Assembly: GCA_028697935.1 (NCBI GenBank)
Contig: JAQVEM010000004.1
Location: forward strand, 1-28,237
DNA length: 28,237 nucleotides
Direction of reading: 5' to 3'
Source of the DNA: Actinomycetota bacterium
GTDB lineage: Bacteria > Actinomycetota > Humimicrobiia > Humimicrobiales > Humimicrobiaceae
Part shown: one piece after another, positions 8,467 to 16,276 of the stretch
Position numbering within the stretch: the first letter of the stretch is position 1
How the letters are laid out: each line of letters starts with the position of its first letter
Position numbers and translations under genes: made by a program
Notes under the pieces: model-generated
The model's database searches: none
Told to the model about the DNA's origin: nothing
Seen by the model: only the letters and a program-made list of their open reading frames with translations

Positions 8467-9435
8467 TTACATAGAAAGAACATGAACAAGTTTATATAAT
8501 TCTTCATCAATACCTTTTTTTTCTTCCAGAATATCCATAAATTTGTTCTTTACTATTTTCATACTCTTGATTCCAACCATACAATCACTTTCACCTTCTA
8601 ACAGCAAATCTACGGCCTTCTTACTGAACTTTGCAGCCAGAACTCTGTCCAGTGCTGAAGGAGAGCCCCCTCTCTGGATATGGCCAAGCACGGATACTCT
8701 TACCTCATGACCTGCGAGTAATTTAATTGAAGAAGCAACATCATTAGCACTTGCCGCACCTTCAGCTACTATTATTAAAGTATGCCTTTTACCTTTTCTA
8801 TGTCTTTTTATCTGTCCGGCAATCTTAGCCAGGTCAACTTTTTTTTCAGGAATTAATATATAATCCGCTCCACACGCAATCCCGGTATTAACTGCAATTA
8901 TTCCCGAATTTCTACCCATTACTTCTACTACAAATGTTCTCTCATGAGAAGAAGCTGTATCTCTTATTTTTGAAACAAGGTCAATTATTACATTTAGAGC
9001 TGTATCAAATCCAATACTAAAATCGGTACCCGCAATGTCATTATCTATAGTTGCAGGAATTCCAACAACCTGTATTCCCTGAGTGTGAAGATCGTGGCCA
9101 CCCCTAAAAGAGCCATCTCCACCAACTATAACAAGTCCTTCTATTTTATTATCTTTTAAATTATTTATTGCTTTTTTCTGACCACTTCTGGTTTTAAACT
9201 CTTCAGACCTGGCAGAGTAAAGAAAGGTTCCACCTCTATCAATTATTCCACCAACTGAATTGGAATCAAGCATCTTAAAATTATTGTTAATAAGTCCTTT
9301 GTATCCTTCATAAAATCCATATACCTCAAGACCACGATAAATAGCGTACCTTGTAGTCGCCCTTATAACCGCATTCATACCACTTGCGTCCCCACCACTT
9401 GTAATTATTGCAATCCTTCTTTTCTCTTTTACCAT
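8467..9435 (-). CDS. pfkA: ATP-dependent 6-phosphofructokinase
   Basis: PfkA phosphorylates fructose 6-phosphate to the 1,6-bisphosphate, the committing step of glycolysis. The 322-residue length is that of bacterial ATP-PFK. Motifs in order are TSGGDASGMNAVIR (ATP loop), VGGDGSFRGG, GIPATIDNDIAGTD (catalytic TIDND), VEVMGRNSG, AEGA and GHIQRGGSPSALDR. Glycine in GGDGS, and alanine rather than lysine before TIDND, point to ATP rather than pyrophosphate as phosphate donor; this is inferred from known family signatures. GGGGAG lies five bases before the ATG. The gene starts only 19 bases after the hisIE stop on the same strand, so it is probably the last gene of the histidine transcript, an unusual pairing. 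Confidence 0.96.
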   Translation of the reverse strand: MVKEKRRIAIITSGGDASGMNAVIRATTRYAIYRGLEVYGFYEGYKGLINNNFKMLDSNSVGGIIDRGGTFLYSARSEEFKTRSGQKKAINNLKDNKIEGLVIVGGDGSFRGGHDLHTQGIQVVGIPATIDNDIAGTDFSIGFDTALNVIIDLVSKIRDTASSHERTFVVEVMGRNSGIIAVNTGIACGADYILIPEKKVDLAKIAGQIKRHRKGKRHTLIIVAEGAASANDVASSIKLLAGHEVRVSVLGHIQRGGSPSALDRVLAAKFSKKAVDLLLEGESDCMVGIKSMKIVKNKFMDILEEKKGIDEELYKLVHVLSM

Positions 9436-9454
9436 AACTGCTCCCCAGTTTTAT

Positions 9455-10144
9455 TTACCTTCTTCTCTTTCTTAATTCCTCATATACCTGATCCATAGTA
9501 ATTTTTTTCTCAACCATAAGAACTATCAGATGATAGATAAGGTCGGCTATCTCATTAATAACATCCTGCTTCTTCTGGTGCTTTGCTGCCAGAACAACCT
9601 CCATGCTTTCTTCACCAAACTTCTTTATTATCTTATCAAGCCCTTCTTTATGCAGACGGTAAGTATAGGAATCAGGAACTTTGCTTTTTATTCTGCTTTC
9701 GACTACTTCATATAATGTATCAAGTATATTTTCTTTACATTCTTCCTTAAGGTATCTTTCAAAATCCAGGTTTTCTTCAACATCTTCAAGATCTTCAAGT
9801 TTTCTGTAAAAACAACTTCTATTTCCGGTATGACAGGCATTTCCTGTCTGTTCTACATTTATTAGCAGCGCATTTCCATAACAATCATATTTAATGTCCT
9901 TTATTTTCTGAATATTCCCGGATGTTTCTCCTTTGTTCCATAATTTTTTCCTGCTTCTGCTCCAGAACCAGGTTGTACCTGTTTCAAGGCTTTTTTTAAG
10001 GGATTCTTTACTCATGTAAGCAAGCATAAGAACCTCACCGGTTTTATAATCCTGTATCACAGCAGGAATAAGCCCAATTTTTTTATTTTCCTCTTTTTTT
10101 GTTTCTTTAGCCACTTTCTTTTCTTTATCCATTTTAGCTTTCAA
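9455..10144 (-). CDS. hisI: Bifunctional phosphoribosyl-AMP cyclohydrolase / phosphoribosyl-ATP pyrophosphatase
   Basis: HisIE carries out steps two and three of histidine synthesis: pyrophosphate removal from PR-ATP, then opening of the PR-AMP ring. The cyclohydrolase domain spans about 22-120, with W-WSRSRKKLWNKGETSGN and the zinc-site region ACHTGNRSCF (C104, H105, C111). The PR-ATP pyrophosphatase domain spans about 135-229, with EEL-KKFGEESMEV-like and NEIADLIYHLIVLM segments. In the usual D-x-D-x-D magnesium site only D87 is kept; the next positions are Tyr89 and Asn91, which is worth checking. The first 22 residues are Lys/Glu-rich and not part of the family core. ATG at 10142-10144 is used because both domains are intact from there; M5 is an alternative. 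It precedes pfkA by 19 bases. Confidence 0.94.
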   Translation of the reverse strand: MKAKMDKEKKVAKETKKEENKKIGLIPAVIQDYKTGEVLMLAYMSKESLKKSLETGTTWFWSRSRKKLWNKGETSGNIQKIKDIKYDCYGNALLINVEQTGNACHTGNRSCFYRKLEDLEDVEENLDFERYLKEECKENILDTLYEVVESRIKSKVPDSYTYRLHKEGLDKIIKKFGEESMEVVLAAKHQKKQDVINEIADLIYHLIVLMVEKKITMDQVYEELRKRRR

Positions 10145-10203
10145 ATAATTTAGACTTCAAATAAATATATAACTTTTTAATTTGTGTTTAAATTATCCAA
10201 TGT

Positions 10204-10962
10204 TTAAATTCTTACATTTATTCCTTCAGATTTCAGGTATTGTTTTGCTTCTCTTATTGAATGCTCACCATAATGAAAAATTGATGCTACCAGGACTGCA
10301 TCAGCATCTGCATATTTAATAACATCTCTTAAATGCTCTAATTTTCCAGCTCCTCCTGATGCTATAACCGGAATATTTACTACAGAAGTAACTGCCCGCG
10401 TAAGTTCTATATCATAACCTTCTTTTGTTCCATCTCTATCAATACTCGTAAGCAATATTTCGCCTGCTCCCAGCTCTTCCACTTTTTTTGCCCAGTCTAC
10501 AGCATTTACTCCTGCAGGTTTTCTTCCTCCATCTATATATACTTCCCAGAAATCTTTGTCTTTAAATTTCGCATCAATTGCTACAATTATTCTCTTGCTT
10601 CCGAATATCTTTGAAGCTTCGCTTATAAAGGAAGGGTTATTAAAAGCAGCTGTATTTATGGAAACTTTATCAGCGCCATTTTTAAGTATATTCTGGATCT
10701 GTTCTATACTGCCTATTCCGCCACCTACAATAAATGGTATTGATACTTTATCAGCAACTTTACCTGCAAGTTCTATCATGGTTTTTCTTTTCTCGTGTGA
10801 CGCCGATATATCAAGAAATACTATTTCATCTGCTCCTTCCCTCTCATAAAAAGCAGCCAGTTCAACCGGGTCTCCAGCATCCTTAATATCTATAAAATGC
10901 GTGCCTTTTACTACTCTGCCATCCTTTATATCAAGACATGGAATAATTCTTTTACTCATCAT
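10204..10962 (-). CDS. hisF: Imidazole glycerol phosphate synthase, cyclase subunit
   Basis: HisF is the TIM-barrel cyclase that turns PRFAR plus ammonia into imidazole glycerol phosphate and AICAR. It starts MMSKRIIPCLDIKDGRVVKG, with catalytic aspartates in CLDIKDG and in VAIDAK. Later motifs include VGGGIGSIEQI, SINTAAF, LTSIDRDGTKEGYD, VIASGGAG and ADAVLVASIFHYGE. I start at the first of two adjacent ATGs (10960-10962), giving 252 residues, the family norm. Reading could extend in frame to ATG at 11010 or TTG at 11022, but those add a Lys-rich segment that merely overlaps the end of hisA. A purine stretch, AAAGGGA, lies directly before the paired ATGs. The glutaminase partner HisH, usually encoded between hisB and hisA, is absent from this cluster. 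Confidence 0.95.
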   Translation of the reverse strand: MMSKRIIPCLDIKDGRVVKGTHFIDIKDAGDPVELAAFYEREGADEIVFLDISASHEKRKTMIELAGKVADKVSIPFIVGGGIGSIEQIQNILKNGADKVSINTAAFNNPSFISEASKIFGSKRIIVAIDAKFKDKDFWEVYIDGGRKPAGVNAVDWAKKVEELGAGEILLTSIDRDGTKEGYDIELTRAVTSVVNIPVIASGGAGKLEHLRDVIKYADADAVLVASIFHYGEHSIREAKQYLKSEGINVRI

Positions 10963-10978
10963 TCCCTTTACTGTTTCC

Positions 10979-11743
10979 TTAACTTCTTTCTTTGCTGCTC
11001 TCTTTGCCATTAGCTTTACCAATTCTTATTGCTTCCATTAGATTTATTTTATTTTCCCCTTCATATAAGGCTTTGCCGATTATAACACCTTTAATTCCAT
11101 ACTTCTCAATTTTTTTAAGGTTAATAATATCACCAATGCTCGATATCCCACCAGCAATTATAAACTTCAACTCAGAATCTTTTATAATTTTTTGGAGAAA
11201 ATCAAAGTTTATACCTCCAAGCGTACCGTCCCTTAATATATCTGTAATAATAACCTCTTTTACTCCAAGACTTTCAAGATTCTTTATTATTTCAAATATG
11301 GTTATACCGGTTTTCTTACGCCAGCCATCCTTAAAGATAATCCCACCTTCCCCGTAATCAAGACTCATTATTACTTTATCTTTATAATTTATAAGGCTGT
11401 TCTTTAAAAATTCTCCGTCCTCAAGTGCTCTTGTTCCCAATATCACTCTATCTGCACCTTCTTTTAATACTTTATTAATTGTAGTATCACTTCTTATACC
11501 GCCACCATATTGTATTTTTATGTCTATTCTTTCCTTTATTTCTGATACAACTCTTAAATTTTCGGGTTTCCCTTTTCTTGCACCATCAAGATCAATAATG
11601 TGCAGCCATTCTGCTCCCATTCTTTTCCAGTTTTCTGCAACTTCAACCGGATTGTCATAATATTTTTTCAGAGTATTAAATTTACCCTTAGTAAGTCTAA
11701 CACAGGCACCGCTTATTAAATCTATTGCCGGTATTACTATCAT
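10979..11743 (-). CDS. hisA: ProFAR isomerase (HisA)
   Basis: HisA is the TIM-barrel isomerase that converts ProFAR to PRFAR. The 254-residue product has MIVIPAIDLISGACVRLTKG with catalytic Asp in PAIDL, then IIDLDGARKGKPEN, IQYGGGIRS, VILGTRALED, and the second acid in IITDILRDGTLGG, ending with FIIAGGISSIGDI and GVIIGKALYEG. In many Actinomycetota this position is filled by PriA, which also does the TrpF reaction; I cannot tell the two apart by eye. A GGGG stretch lies nine bases before the ATG. It follows hisB after 61 bases and is separated from the preferred hisF start by 16 bases. Confidence 0.93.
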   Translation of the reverse strand: MIVIPAIDLISGACVRLTKGKFNTLKKYYDNPVEVAENWKRMGAEWLHIIDLDGARKGKPENLRVVSEIKERIDIKIQYGGGIRSDTTINKVLKEGADRVILGTRALEDGEFLKNSLINYKDKVIMSLDYGEGGIIFKDGWRKKTGITIFEIIKNLESLGVKEVIITDILRDGTLGGINFDFLQKIIKDSELKFIIAGGISSIGDIINLKKIEKYGIKGVIIGKALYEGENKINLMEAIRIGKANGKESSKERS

Positions 11744-11804
11744 AAACTCAACCCCTATCTTTCACCCTTATTTAATATAAAACTCTTACTTCTCAACCCT
11801 ATTT

Positions 11805-12416
11805 CTATATTAAACCTTTAGTTGAAGGTTTAGAGTCTTTTCCTGTTATTCTGCTGGCATCATGAAGAACAATACCAAAAGCTTTAAAAATTGCTTCTAA
11901 AATATGGTGGGAATTTAAGCCAGTTTTTTTATTTATATGAAGATTTATAAAACTATTACTGACCAGTGCTCTGAAGAAATCCTCAATAATCATTGTATGC
12001 ATTCCATCAATCTTTTCGAATTCAATATCAACATTATATCTCAGGTAAGCCCTCCCTCCTATATCAATAGAAATTGATACTTCTGCATCATCCATCGGTA
12101 ATAAAATACATCCAAATCTTTTTATACCGGTTTTATCTTTTAAGCACTCAAAAATAGCCTTACCAAGACAGATACCTGCATCTTCTATTAAATGATGGCT
12201 GTCTACTTCTACATCACCACTGGCTTTAATATTCAGGTCAAAACTCCCATGTTTCGTAAAACTTTCAAGTAGATGATTAAAAAAAGGAACAGGAGTTTCT
12301 ATATTTGCCACACCATTACCATCAAGATTAAGATCGAGAATGATGCTGGTCTCCTCTGTTTTTCTTGTTATTTTTGCTTCTCTTTTTATTTTTTTGTCCA
12401 TCTTAATTTTTTCCAT
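11805..12416 (-). CDS. hisB: Imidazoleglycerol-phosphate dehydratase
   Basis: HisB removes water from imidazole glycerol phosphate. This is the single-function dehydratase (203 residues), without the phosphatase domain found in enterobacteria. The two metal-binding repeats are plain: DSHHLIEDAGICLGKA and NSHHILEAIFKAFG, with VPFFNHLLESFTKHGSFDL before and PSTKG near the end. The first aspartate of the usual FLDHML is asparagine here (FFNHLL). The N-terminus has a short Lys-rich stretch; an ATG at residue 6 is an alternative start, and neither has a strong Shine-Dalgarno. It is separated from hisG by 12 bases. Confidence 0.95.
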   Translation of the reverse strand: MEKIKMDKKIKREAKITRKTEETSIILDLNLDGNGVANIETPVPFFNHLLESFTKHGSFDLNIKASGDVEVDSHHLIEDAGICLGKAIFECLKDKTGIKRFGCILLPMDDAEVSISIDIGGRAYLRYNVDIEFEKIDGMHTMIIEDFFRALVSNSFINLHINKKTGLNSHHILEAIFKAFGIVLHDASRITGKDSKPSTKGLI

Positions 12417-12428
12417 CTTAATTAAATT

Positions 12429-13079
12429 TTAATTCAATGTATCTTTAATTCTTTTTACAAAATCGCTTATCATTTCATATTTAACCCTGTAGCTTGTAAT
12501 ATTAGCAATTAATCGTGCAGTTGAAACAGCAACTTCTTCCATTTCAACAAGATTATTTTCCCTGAGCGTTTTACCTGTAGAAGTTATATCTACTACCTCA
12601 TCAGCAATCCCCAGTACCGGCGCAAGCTCAACAGAGCCATGCAGTTTTATAATCTCTGCCTGTATTCCCATCCGGTCAAAATATTTTTTCGTAATATTCG
12701 GGTAACTGGTTGCAACTCTTACAACACCAAAGTGTCTGTAATGCTCCTTTACTTTCTCCTCATAATCTTTCAATGTTGCAAGAACTATCCTGCACTCTCC
12801 AACTTTTAAATCCAGGAGCTCATAAACGTTGCTTTCTTTTTCCATTAATACATCTTTACCAGAAAACCCAATATCACAGGCACCGTGTTCAACAAATACA
12901 GGAACATCCATTGAGCGTGAAATAACATATTGTATGGAATCTTCCGGAGAATCAATACAGAGCTTTCTGCTATTCTCTGCAAGTGATTTTACATTATATC
13001 CTGCTTTCTTCAAAACATTTACACATGGCTCAAATAAATAGCCCTTGGGTATTGCAATTTTAATCTCTTTTTCCATCAC
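12429..13079 (-). CDS. hisG: ATP phosphoribosyltransferase catalytic subunit, short form
   Basis: HisG joins ATP and PRPP in the first, feedback-controlled step of histidine synthesis. At 216 residues it is the short form, lacking the C-terminal regulatory domain and therefore needing HisZ, which is encoded immediately upstream. Motifs: IAIPKGYLFEPC, GACDIGFSGKDVLMEK, CRIVLATLKD, VRVATSYPNITKKYF, and the PRPP loop VDITSTGKTLRENNL. The hisZ stop TGA overlaps the start: GTG at 13077-13079 gives a four-base GTGA overlap, and ATG at 13074-13076 shares one base with TGA. Either way translation is probably coupled to hisZ. Confidence 0.95.
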   Translation of the reverse strand: MMEKEIKIAIPKGYLFEPCVNVLKKAGYNVKSLAENSRKLCIDSPEDSIQYVISRSMDVPVFVEHGACDIGFSGKDVLMEKESNVYELLDLKVGECRIVLATLKDYEEKVKEHYRHFGVVRVATSYPNITKKYFDRMGIQAEIIKLHGSVELAPVLGIADEVVDITSTGKTLRENNLVEMEEVAVSTARLIANITSYRVKYEMISDFVKRIKDTLN

Positions 13080-14371
13080 TTATTTTCATTATTTATTTCT
13101 TTTAAAAAATTGTTAATATCTTCTTGCTTTTCTGTATTTTGCTGGAGATCACGCACAGTTACATTTTTAAAATCCGGTTCGATCAGAACTATAAATTCAC
13201 ACTTCTTTGCTACTGCAAAACTTTCCAGGTCAGGTTTATCTTCAAAACATAATTCAACAATGACATCCTTTTCATGCAGTTTATGCGCTAATTCAATTAA
13301 CCCTGCTATACCTTCTCTGTCTTCACTGCCGGGTAGTTTCTTCATTAATAGAATCTTCTTATTCTTCCTACTATTTGGTTTCCCTGCAGCTTTGTGGGTT
13401 AAATCAATGTCAAGTGCAAACCCGGTTCCTTTTACATCCACTCCAAATTTTTTTATAAGACCATCATATCTACCACCGCTTCCAATAACACCTGTAACAT
13501 CCGGACAATATACTTCAAATAAAAGGCCTGTGTAATAATTAAAATCTCTTATAATGCTAAAGTCTGTTACAAGATATCTATTATAATTAAATTCTTTCAG
13601 AACATCATAAATATTTTTAATATAATTAAAACTTTTTAGAACCCTCTGCTCTCTTATTATGGAAACAAGCCCTGCAATCTTCTCAATTTTTCCTTCTGGC
13701 TGTATAAGTTTTATAAAAATCTCTGCTTTCTCTTTATCTTTTCTGCCCAAAAATTCTTCCAGCGTTACGAGATTTTTTGTTATTACCTTTTTTTTAACAT
13801 ATTCTCTTTCATTTTTATCTAAACTGAACCAATCACAAAGCCCCTCTATAAACTCCACATTCCCCAGTCCTATTTTGAAACCTTTCAAATCTAATTTTTC
13901 AAGAATTCTTATCAATATAGTCAGAATTTCAACATCTGCTTCCAGGTCCCTGGAAGAACCAATGAGTTCCAGGCCAGCCTGGTTATAGACTCTTCTGTCA
14001 CCTTTCTGGGTAGCAGGCTGCCTGTAGGAATCTGCAAAATAGTAGAACCTTACAGGTAGATGTTTTTTCTTTATTCGCATGCCAGTAAGCCTTGCTATTG
14101 GTACCGTCATATCACTTCTCAGAGATAGAGGGCTTCCATCAACATCGTAAAAATTTATCAACCTGTCTTTCCAGTTCTTTCCGATTCCTATAGAAATATT
14201 TTTTGTATACTCCATTACAGGCGTGATTACCTCTCCGTAGCCCCATAACCTGAACTCTTTTCTTATTATTTCCCTTATAACGTTTCTTTCTTCCGTTTCG
14301 GGAGGTAATATATCTCTCAGGCCTGAAGGCAGTTTAATAACAGCCTGATTATCTTTTTTACTTTCAAACAT
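13076..14371 (-). CDS. hisZ: ATP phosphoribosyltransferase regulatory subunit HisZ
   Basis: HisZ is a catalytically dead relative of histidyl-tRNA synthetase that forms a complex with short HisG and passes on histidine feedback. The 431-residue product shows class II synthetase features: LPSGLRDILPPETEERN and WGYGEVITPVMEY (motif 1), LSLRSDMTVPIARL with FYYFADSYR (motif 2), and GVIGSGGRYDGLIKKFG (motif 3). A C-terminal segment (about 335-431) resembles an anticodon-binding-like domain. I call HisZ rather than HisS because it overlaps hisG and heads the his block; the typical HisS signature blocks for histidine/tRNA use were not evident. AGGAAG lies 13 bases before the ATG. The 190-bp gap upstream (to the B12 gene) likely holds the operon promoter, though none is obvious. 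Confidence 0.88.
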   Translation of the reverse strand: MFESKKDNQAVIKLPSGLRDILPPETEERNVIREIIRKEFRLWGYGEVITPVMEYTKNISIGIGKNWKDRLINFYDVDGSPLSLRSDMTVPIARLTGMRIKKKHLPVRFYYFADSYRQPATQKGDRRVYNQAGLELIGSSRDLEADVEILTILIRILEKLDLKGFKIGLGNVEFIEGLCDWFSLDKNEREYVKKKVITKNLVTLEEFLGRKDKEKAEIFIKLIQPEGKIEKIAGLVSIIREQRVLKSFNYIKNIYDVLKEFNYNRYLVTDFSIIRDFNYYTGLLFEVYCPDVTGVIGSGGRYDGLIKKFGVDVKGTGFALDIDLTHKAAGKPNSRKNKKILLMKKLPGSEDREGIAGLIELAHKLHEKDVIVELCFEDKPDLESFAVAKKCEFIVLIEPDFKNVTVRDLQQNTEKQEDINNFLKEINNENK

Positions 14372-14561
14372 TTTTAAAAATATTCTTCCTTGATTTAATT
14401 AAATTGCTAAATACAGGAAATGTATTTAATCATATCATATTTATTAAAAAAAATTTTATATTTTATATTCCGGATTATTTAATGTTTCTATCCTAAAGTA
14501 AAGACTCATAAAGATTTCTTTTTTTATATAGACTGCATCATCCTGTGCTTCTGTACAGAAA

Positions 14562-16193
14562 TTATATCTTTATCCTCTCAAGCCTTTCTCTCTCAGTTAT
14601 TGGCCTTCCGTTCTCATCAATAGCAGTTATCATTCCATCAATAAACATTGTCCTTATAGTTCCATTTGCTGCTTTTACCCCGTATAAATGTGGAGCATCA
14701 AGTATTCCTTTCTTTATTGCTCTTGATATTATTGCCGGGGACACAAGCGGGTCTTCAAATTCCTTTGAACTATCAAGCATTTTTATCTTTTCTATAATCA
14801 AACCTGCATCTGAAATCAATTGTTCTTTTCTCTGTCTTACTTTCCCATCAAGTTTCATATCAGGGCATCCATATAAACAATTATCGATGACTTTATTTGC
14901 AATTTTAACACTCTCTAAAATATCATCAGGTTTTGCAGCATGGTCAGCTTCGCAATATGCAACAACATGAACAATATCAGGACTTACCTGCATCTGAAGC
15001 ATGGTAGAGGAAGCAAGCTGGCCTCTGCTTTTATCAAAATCAGTGGAGTAACTATAAAGCCCTGATCTTGTCTGCCTGAGTGTAGTAAAATTATCATCAT
15101 GAAGCGATTCTATTAACTCTATTTTCGCAAGCATTTTTGCCAGATCCATTGTGAAAGATGTTTCCGCAGGAGTATTAAACATGTACTGCGAAATGTACGT
15201 TTTAACCCCTATTTTTTTAGCATTATAAGCAGCAATAAAAGCTGCAGCCACAGCAACAGAATCAGGTGAATATCTGAGACTCCAGTGATGGGATTCATTA
15301 ACTTCCACCGGTATATTCCTATCAGCATGCCATTTCATTACAGCCTGATTCTCGGCTATTGATTCTTCCAGTTTTCTTTCACTTCTATTGTCCAGTTCAT
15401 TGTACCAGCAAAGTGGCACAGCACACCACGCATTTTTAATTGTTTCCTGCAGAATTTCTGCCATCCTTATAATATCATTTGTCCCACTGTAACACCTCAT
15501 TAATGGATAGTTACCGGTTCTGGATGCCTCATAAAGTCTCCTGAAATCCTCAACGCTTCTTAAGGGGACACCGCCTGCACCATCCTGGCTTTTGTTCATC
15601 TTTTCTGGATGGAAAAAGAATTCCTGCGTATTCTGATCGGGTCCAATAGATATAACATCAAGGAGTCCACTTGAAGCAATTTTTTTTATACCTTCAATTG
15701 TTTCATCAAGTGACGGTCTGCCAAAATGATGTCTTATCAATGGAAAAGGCTTTTTATATTTTATCCTTTCCAGGAGATTATCTGGAGGAATGCTACTTCC
15801 GGCGCTTATCTTTTTCTTACTCAAGTAACTCTCAATATCTTCAATGCTTTCCTCACCAGTAAAAATAGCATCAAATATCCCGAGCTTTCTACCAGCTTCA
15901 CCCACTGGCTTTGTACACCCGAGTATAAGTTCTATTTTTTTCTTTTCCAGTTTTTCAGCCAGTTTTTCTTTTAATTCCTCAAATAATGGAAGGGCACTTT
16001 CAGGCGACAACCTGTAGCTTACTGCTACTATGTCGGGGTTAAAATTTTCAACCTCTTCTTTTAATCTATCTATCGAGCATGCAGAGCCAAGAAATTTAGT
16101 TTTATAACCATATCTTGAAGCAAGGTTTAAAAAATTTAGAATGCCTGCAACATGTATACAACTTCCTATGGCAGCACCAAGTATCTTTTTCAT
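14562..16193 (-). CDS. B12-dependent mutase-like protein: GlmS-like plus GlmE-like parts in one chain
   Basis: A 543-residue protein. Residues 1-125 look like a cobalamin-binding Rossmann domain: GSCIHVAG (10-17) matches the GSDxHxxG loop of glutamate mutase S, keeping His14 and Gly17, with Cys12 in place of Asp. SYRL (59-62) fits the SxL position, and GC (92-93) replaces the usual GG. From memory of glutamate mutase E, the rest follows its barrel pattern: YPLMRCYSGTND (229-240) lines up with the arginine-claw LPLQARHGTPD, TPAETSFTMDLAKMLA and EADHAAKPDD with later segments, and the tail GILDAPHL...DGMITAID...GRPITERERLERI with the GlmE tail. The GlmE catalytic Glu/Tyr segment does not look conserved, so the substrate probably differs. 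There is no visible Shine-Dalgarno. It follows the opine-dehydrogenase-like gene after 83 bases. The fold assignment is fairly good; the reaction is unknown. Confidence 0.7.
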   Translation of the reverse strand: MKKILGAAIGSCIHVAGILNFLNLASRYGYKTKFLGSACSIDRLKEEVENFNPDIVAVSYRLSPESALPLFEELKEKLAEKLEKKKIELILGCTKPVGEAGRKLGIFDAIFTGEESIEDIESYLSKKKISAGSSIPPDNLLERIKYKKPFPLIRHHFGRPSLDETIEGIKKIASSGLLDVISIGPDQNTQEFFFHPEKMNKSQDGAGGVPLRSVEDFRRLYEASRTGNYPLMRCYSGTNDIIRMAEILQETIKNAWCAVPLCWYNELDNRSERKLEESIAENQAVMKWHADRNIPVEVNESHHWSLRYSPDSVAVAAAFIAAYNAKKIGVKTYISQYMFNTPAETSFTMDLAKMLAKIELIESLHDDNFTTLRQTRSGLYSYSTDFDKSRGQLASSTMLQMQVSPDIVHVVAYCEADHAAKPDDILESVKIANKVIDNCLYGCPDMKLDGKVRQRKEQLISDAGLIIEKIKMLDSSKEFEDPLVSPAIISRAIKKGILDAPHLYGVKAANGTIRTMFIDGMITAIDENGRPITERERLERIKI

Positions 16194-16214
16194 AGTTTTA
16201 TTTTCATAGTTTTA
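16187..16214. repeat. Perfect 14-bp tandem duplication across the start codon of the B12 gene
   Basis: TTTTCATAGTTTTA occurs at 16187-16200 and again at 16201-16214. On the coding strand this duplicates the initiation region. The upstream ATG (16205-16207) opens a five-codon reading frame whose TGA overlaps the true ATG. It may affect translation, or be a recent slippage event. Confidence 0.8.
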
Positions 16215-16276
16215 TTATTACCATTATTTATAGCTTCGTTATTTTACAATTCTATCATATTGTTATTTCTAATTAA

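Noticed and set aside
10963..11022. Lys-rich 20-residue N-terminal extension of HisF from TTG 11022 or ATG 11010
   Set aside because: It overlaps the end of hisA by up to 44 bases, has no family counterpart, and the paired ATGs at 10957-10962 give a normal HisF.
10992..11357. Plus-strand 121-residue hydrophobic ORF
   Set aside because: It is the antisense shadow of hisA; Leu/Ile-rich plus-strand ORFs recur opposite all AT-rich genes here.
13165..13185. tRNA-like GGTTCGATC on the plus strand
   Set aside because: It lies inside hisZ coding sequence and no acceptor or anticodon stems can be formed around it.
13076..14371. Histidyl-tRNA synthetase (hisS) for the class II synthetase-like gene
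   Set aside because: It overlaps short-form hisG, which needs HisZ, and heads the his block. HisS remains a minor possibility.
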